Below are positions 60,947 through 64,000 of a stretch of DNA of 64,000 nt, piece after piece (positions within the stretch are counted from its first letter, which is position 1; each line of letters opens with the position of its first letter). The stretch lies in NCBI GenBank assembly GCA_964387025.1, contig CAYLUZ010000002.1, positions 124,001 through 188,000 of the forward strand, in the 5' to 3' direction. Both the position numbers and the translations under genes were made by a program. The stretch comes from PNON01 sp964387025 (GTDB taxonomy: Bacteria > Chloroflexota > Anaerolineae > Anaerolineales > Anaerolineaceae). The notes beneath the pieces are model-generated. The model had not been told where the DNA came from. It worked only from the letters and a program-made list of their open reading frames with translations, and did not search any database.

Positions 60947-61851
60947 GAGATTACTCCATCTGATAATAGTTTTTTCTTCAAACGAATAGAATATACAAAT
61001 AAAGCGATCAATGTGGCAACATAAGGGACCATTTCAGTGAATTGCGGCGGCATGGATTGCTGCATGAACAATCCCAGGCCATCAGTGAACCCAAATATCA
61101 GCGAAATTAACGCTATACCAGTCGGGCTGCCTGAAACCAGGATCACTGCCGCCAGGGAGATCCAACCCTTCCCTGCAGACATTCCTTCGGTAAATCCTGT
61201 GACAACACCCAGGGATAGAAATGATCCCGCAAGTCCACACAGCACACCACATACGATCAATGAGATGATTCGAATCCGATTTGCGGACACACCGCTGGTA
61301 TCCAGGCAGGTTCGGTTATATCCGGCAGCTCTCAACCGTAATCCAAATCTCGTTTTGAAAACCAGATAGTACACAACGAAAACTGCCAATACAGTCAGGT
61401 AGACCACCAGGTTATGACCACTTAATATCTCACCAATAATTGGAATATTATTAACAAACGGGATATCGACTTTTGGGATGGATACGATTTCTGTGCTGGC
61501 GAACATACCCTTGACTTTGAAGATCTGCCTCAGCATATACGTGGTGGATCCGAGGGCTAATAAGTTCAATCCTATACCGGTGATGAATTCATCCATCTTC
61601 AGAACAACCGCGAAAAGAATGAAGATCAACGCCATCAAGATGGAGCCAAGTATCGCAAACAGAATTCCGATCACCCAGGAGTGAAAATAATATGAACCCA
61701 GTACAGCGAAGAAAGCGCCACCGAGCATCATGCCTTCCATCGCGATATTGAAAATCCCGGCATAAAACGTCAGCGAACCACCAAGTGCGGCCAGTAATAT
61801 TGGTGTGGCAGAGGTCAGCATGCCATTGATCAAACCTATGATAATTTTCAT
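60943..61851 (-). CDS. ABC transporter permease, nucleoside (BMP) type, YufQ-like
   Basis: A 302-residue membrane protein with about eight or nine transmembrane segments. It starts IIIGLINGMLTSATPILLAALGG and includes GIFNIAMEGMMLGGAFFAV near 31-49 and AAGYNRTCLDTSGVSANRIR near 190, characteristic of the second permease of BMP-dependent nucleoside importers. It overlaps its neighbours on both sides (ATGA), so it is co-translated with the other permease and the ADP-ribosylglycohydrolase-like protein. Sugar transport is the alternative. Confidence 0.88.
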   Translation of the reverse strand: MKIIIGLINGMLTSATPILLAALGGSLTFYAGIFNIAMEGMMLGGAFFAVLGSYYFHSWVIGILFAILGSILMALIFILFAVVLKMDEFITGIGLNLLALGSTTYMLRQIFKVKGMFASTEIVSIPKVDIPFVNNIPIIGEILSGHNLVVYLTVLAVFVVYYLVFKTRFGLRLRAAGYNRTCLDTSGVSANRIRIISLIVCGVLCGLAGSFLSLGVVTGFTEGMSAGKGWISLAAVILVSGSPTGIALISLIFGFTDGLGLFMQQSMPPQFTEMVPYVATLIALFVYSIRLKKKLLSDGVIS

Positions 61852-62885
61852 CTAGCCCTGCCTTTCATCTTCCGCCTGGCTTCCATCCGTGCAAATAACC
61901 CTTCAAAGTAACCGCGTCCAGCGACGACGATCAAGACAATGATTGCCTGCAGCACTTTGATCAATTCGCGCGGGACCTCCACCTGCAGCTCCATACCCAA
62001 CGCACCCGTTTGCAGGATAGCAAAGAATAAGCCAAAGATTAGTGTCAGGATTACGCCGCTGTTGGCAACCATCGCGATCATAATGCCATCCCAGGCATAA
62101 TTGCCACCGATGTCTTTAATGAACCGGTGCGGACCGGACATGATCACTAATCCACCTGCCAGGCCAGCCAGCGCGCCGGTTAGCAGCATTACTGCCAGGT
62201 AATTCTTCTTTACATTTACGCCGCCCAGCCGGCTAAACAGGCTGTTTTGGCCTGATATGCGCCACTCGTAACCGGATGTTGTCCTGTTCACAATGAACCA
62301 AATGATGATAAAAGCCAGGACCATCACAACGACATTTGACCCAAAAGAACCCCATTCAGGCATCCAACCACTTTTGGCAATAAGTGGGGTCTGGGGGTGA
62401 TTGGCATTTTTTTCAAAGAGCGGATAGCTAATGGCCCACAATGTGAAAGATTCTGCGATCATATTCAACATCAAAGTTGTGATGAACTCGCTCATATTGA
62501 AGAAATGCTTGCAAAGGGCTGCTATCCCGGACCATAATGCTCCTCCCAACATCGCCAATAAAAGCAGCAGGGGGATCATTAATACCGGCGGCAGGTATAT
62601 GTACAATCCGCCAACTGTCGCGAAGAGCGCACCCATCAAAAGCTGACCAGGCTGTCCAAGATTGATTGGCCCCGAGGCAAACGCAACCGTTGCCGAAAGT
62701 CCGGTCAGGATCAGGGGAACTGATTTGTTTAATGTATATGCTATCTTGGAGGGAGAACCTAAAGAATAAGCAAACAACTGGTAGTAGGCTTCCAGAGGGT
62801 TTTTGCCCTGGAATACCATGACCAGAGCACCTATAATAAATGCCAAAAGGATGCCGACCACATTGATGAGGATCTTACGCTTCAT
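61848..62885 (-). CDS. ABC transporter permease, nucleoside (BMP) type, YufP-like
   Basis: A 345-residue permease with about nine or ten transmembrane segments, the partner of the next gene product. ASGPINLGQPGQLLMGALFA near 70-89 corresponds to the conserved F-N-I-G-x-E/Q-G-Q loop, and NSLFSRLGGVNVKKNYLAVM near 220 to the coupling region that contacts the ATPase. The C-terminus is basic (MEARRKMKGRAR). It overlaps the ATPase gene by 11 bases and the next permease by four. Confidence 0.88.
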   Translation of the reverse strand: MKRKILINVVGILLAFIIGALVMVFQGKNPLEAYYQLFAYSLGSPSKIAYTLNKSVPLILTGLSATVAFASGPINLGQPGQLLMGALFATVGGLYIYLPPVLMIPLLLLLAMLGGALWSGIAALCKHFFNMSEFITTLMLNMIAESFTLWAISYPLFEKNANHPQTPLIAKSGWMPEWGSFGSNVVVMVLAFIIIWFIVNRTTSGYEWRISGQNSLFSRLGGVNVKKNYLAVMLLTGALAGLAGGLVIMSGPHRFIKDIGGNYAWDGIMIAMVANSGVILTLIFGLFFAILQTGALGMELQVEVPRELIKVLQAIIVLIVVAGRGYFEGLFARMEARRKMKGRAR

Positions 62886-64000
62886 TGGCCTTACCCTCCA
62901 ACATCAAATATCCAACTTCGGTAACATTGGTAGCTTCTGTAATAAGGTCTGCCACGATCTTGCCGCGATGCATCACGAGTATGCGGTCCGAAAGACGGAA
63001 CAATTCTTCCAGGTCTGCTGAAATCAGCAGCATACCCCGATTTTGAGCACGCATGGCAATGATCTTTTTATGTACATATTCGATCGACCCCACATCCAGA
63101 CCACGGGTGGGTTGATCCAGCAAGATGAACGGTGCTTCCAGCATCAACTCGCGGCCGAGGATGACTTTTTGCTGATTTCCGCCGGAAAGAGATTTAAAAG
63201 CCGCCTGGCCGGAGGTCATCTGTACATCGAACATTTCTCGAACTTCTCCAGTGAACTGCTCCGCCTGCCGGTAATTCAACACGCTGCCGCCAAAATTGGT
63301 GAAACGCCGGTTCAACCTGTGATGGGTCATGATGACATTCTCTGTGATTTTGGCTGGCACACACGCACCCATATTTGCCCGATCCTGTGTGACAAACGCG
63401 ATCCGCCTGCGCTTATCTAGAATCGGCAGGGAGGTGATATCCATACCCTGGGCCCTTATTACACCAGATTGCGGTTTCAGTATTCCCATGATCACATTCA
63501 CAAGCTCAAGCTGGCCATTCCCCTCCACGCCGGCTACTCCGACAATTTCTCCGGCTTTTACTTTCAAGCTGATATTTTGCAGGCGTGGTTTTTTATTGGA
63601 ATCGGTATAATTCAGATCGTTGATCTCAAAAAGTACATCGCCTGATGTATGCTCATCCCGGATGGATTCAAAGATCACCTCCCGACCCACCATCATCTGA
63701 GCCAGACCAGCTTTAGTGGCTTCCGCTGTTTCAATCGTCCCTACCTTGTGACCTTTACGTAAAACGGTGACCCTGTCTGATAGTTCAAGCACCTCGTCCA
63801 GGTGGTGGGAGATAAACATAATGGTATGTCCGTCATCGCGCAGGCGTTTCAATTCACCAAATAACTGCGGAACCTCCTGCGGGGTGAGCACCGATGTCGG
63901 TTCATCCATGATCAAAACTGAGACATTACGGAATAATAGCTTAAGTATTTCGACTTTCTGACGAGCAGCAACCGATAAATCAGCTACTTTGGCATCCGGA
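62875..64000 (-). CDS. Nucleoside-type ABC transporter ATPase, tandem domains, 5' end outside window
   Basis: The visible 375 residues cover the end of a first ABC domain (LSVAARQKVEILKLL signature, then LIMDEPTSVLTPQE) and a whole second one (degenerate Walker A GVEGNGQLELV, SLSGGNQQKVILGREL, LLDQPTRGLDVGS). This tandem layout with a degenerate second P-loop is typical of sugar/nucleoside importers of the RbsA/YufO type. The frame is open through base 63999, so roughly 130 N-terminal residues are cut off. Its substrate-binding BMP lipoprotein would be expected upstream of the window edge. Nucleoside specificity is inferred from the permeases. Confidence 0.9.
   Translation of the reverse strand, partial: PDAKVADLSVAARQKVEILKLLFRNVSVLIMDEPTSVLTPQEVPQLFGELKRLRDDGHTIMFISHHLDEVLELSDRVTVLRKGHKVGTIETAEATKAGLAQMMVGREVIFESIRDEHTSGDVLFEINDLNYTDSNKKPRLQNISLKVKAGEIVGVAGVEGNGQLELVNVIMGILKPQSGVIRAQGMDITSLPILDKRRRIAFVTQDRANMGACVPAKITENVIMTHHRLNRRFTNFGGSVLNYRQAEQFTGEVREMFDVQMTSGQAAFKSLSGGNQQKVILGRELMLEAPFILLDQPTRGLDVGSIEYVHKKIIAMRAQNRGMLLISADLEELFRLSDRILVMHRGKIVADLITEATNVTEVGYLMLEGKANEA

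Noticed and set aside
1..64000. CRISPR arrays, tRNAs, rRNAs, insertion sequences, selenocysteine TGA codons
   Set aside because: Looked for by eye on both strands; no regular spacer arrays, cloverleaf motifs, transposase genes or in-frame TGA within a conserved gene were recognised. A tRNAscan-SE and ISfinder run would be decisive.

Overview
The window looks like chromosomal DNA of an anaerobic or facultative bacterium of the Chloroflexota, probably Anaerolineae. This is an inference from gene content: coenzyme F420 genes, a fused NuoCD, a GAF-rich Rsb partner-switching module, a glmS ribozyme, many TATAAT-type promoters and several apparently leaderless starts. No rRNA, tRNA, CRISPR array, phage gene or transposase was recognised.

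Layout. 1-6.6 kb: the end of a lipoprotein gene, a YedF-like DsrE protein behind a structured attenuator-like leader, a threonine synthase fused to a receiver-like domain, glmS with its ribozyme, and a DEAD-box helicase. 6.8-9.8 kb: a sugar-dehydrogenase-like lipoprotein, a UbiA-type prenyltransferase and a cysteine-containing HTH regulator. 9.9-16 kb: a partial complex I operon (nuoB, nuoCD, nuoI), a small four-cysteine protein, the Mrp Fe-S carrier, a PSP1/RicT protein and a PIG-L deacetylase. 16-21 kb: an M20 amidohydrolase, a GntR/FCD regulator and a two-subunit 2-oxoacid:ferredoxin oxidoreductase. 21-25.7 kb: an STAS antagonist, an RsbW-like kinase and a 1282-residue GAF/PP2C phosphatase.

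25.7-53.8 kb is the core: about 28 kb in which every gene lies on the minus strand, nearly all packed or overlapping. From its promoter end it encodes molybdenum hydroxylase 1 (FAD subunit, then a fused FeS-Mo subunit), a NUDIX hydrolase, SsnA aminohydrolase, the F420 block (NpdG, CofE, CofD, CofC, an LLM flavin/F420 oxidoreductase), a PaaI thioesterase, hydroxylase 2, a CBS-type pyrophosphatase, XdhC, hydroxylase 3 (fused FAD-FeS, a small membrane protein, then the Mo subunit), YqeB, a YqeC-MocA fusion and a second MocA. It ends with ornithine carbamoyltransferase, ornithine aminotransferase, a CoA-transferase and pyruvate kinase. YqeB, YqeC and SsnA are markers of selenium-dependent molybdenum hydroxylases, so the likely job is purine or other N-heterocycle oxidation. 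The physical mixing with F420 genes is the most unusual feature. The first gene has a roughly 95-nt leader that folds on paper into a three-way junction ending next to the start codon, a riboswitch-like layout.

53.9-64 kb: an HTH regulator and a CPBP protease facing each other across a perfect operator-like palindrome, an MFS transporter, a DegV protein, an aldo/keto reductase, and a nucleoside-type ABC transporter operon ending in an ADP-ribosylglycohydrolase-like gene. Its ATPase runs off the window. Nucleoside import would fit purine catabolism, but that link is inferred. Function calls rest on motif recognition by eye; no database search or folding program was run.
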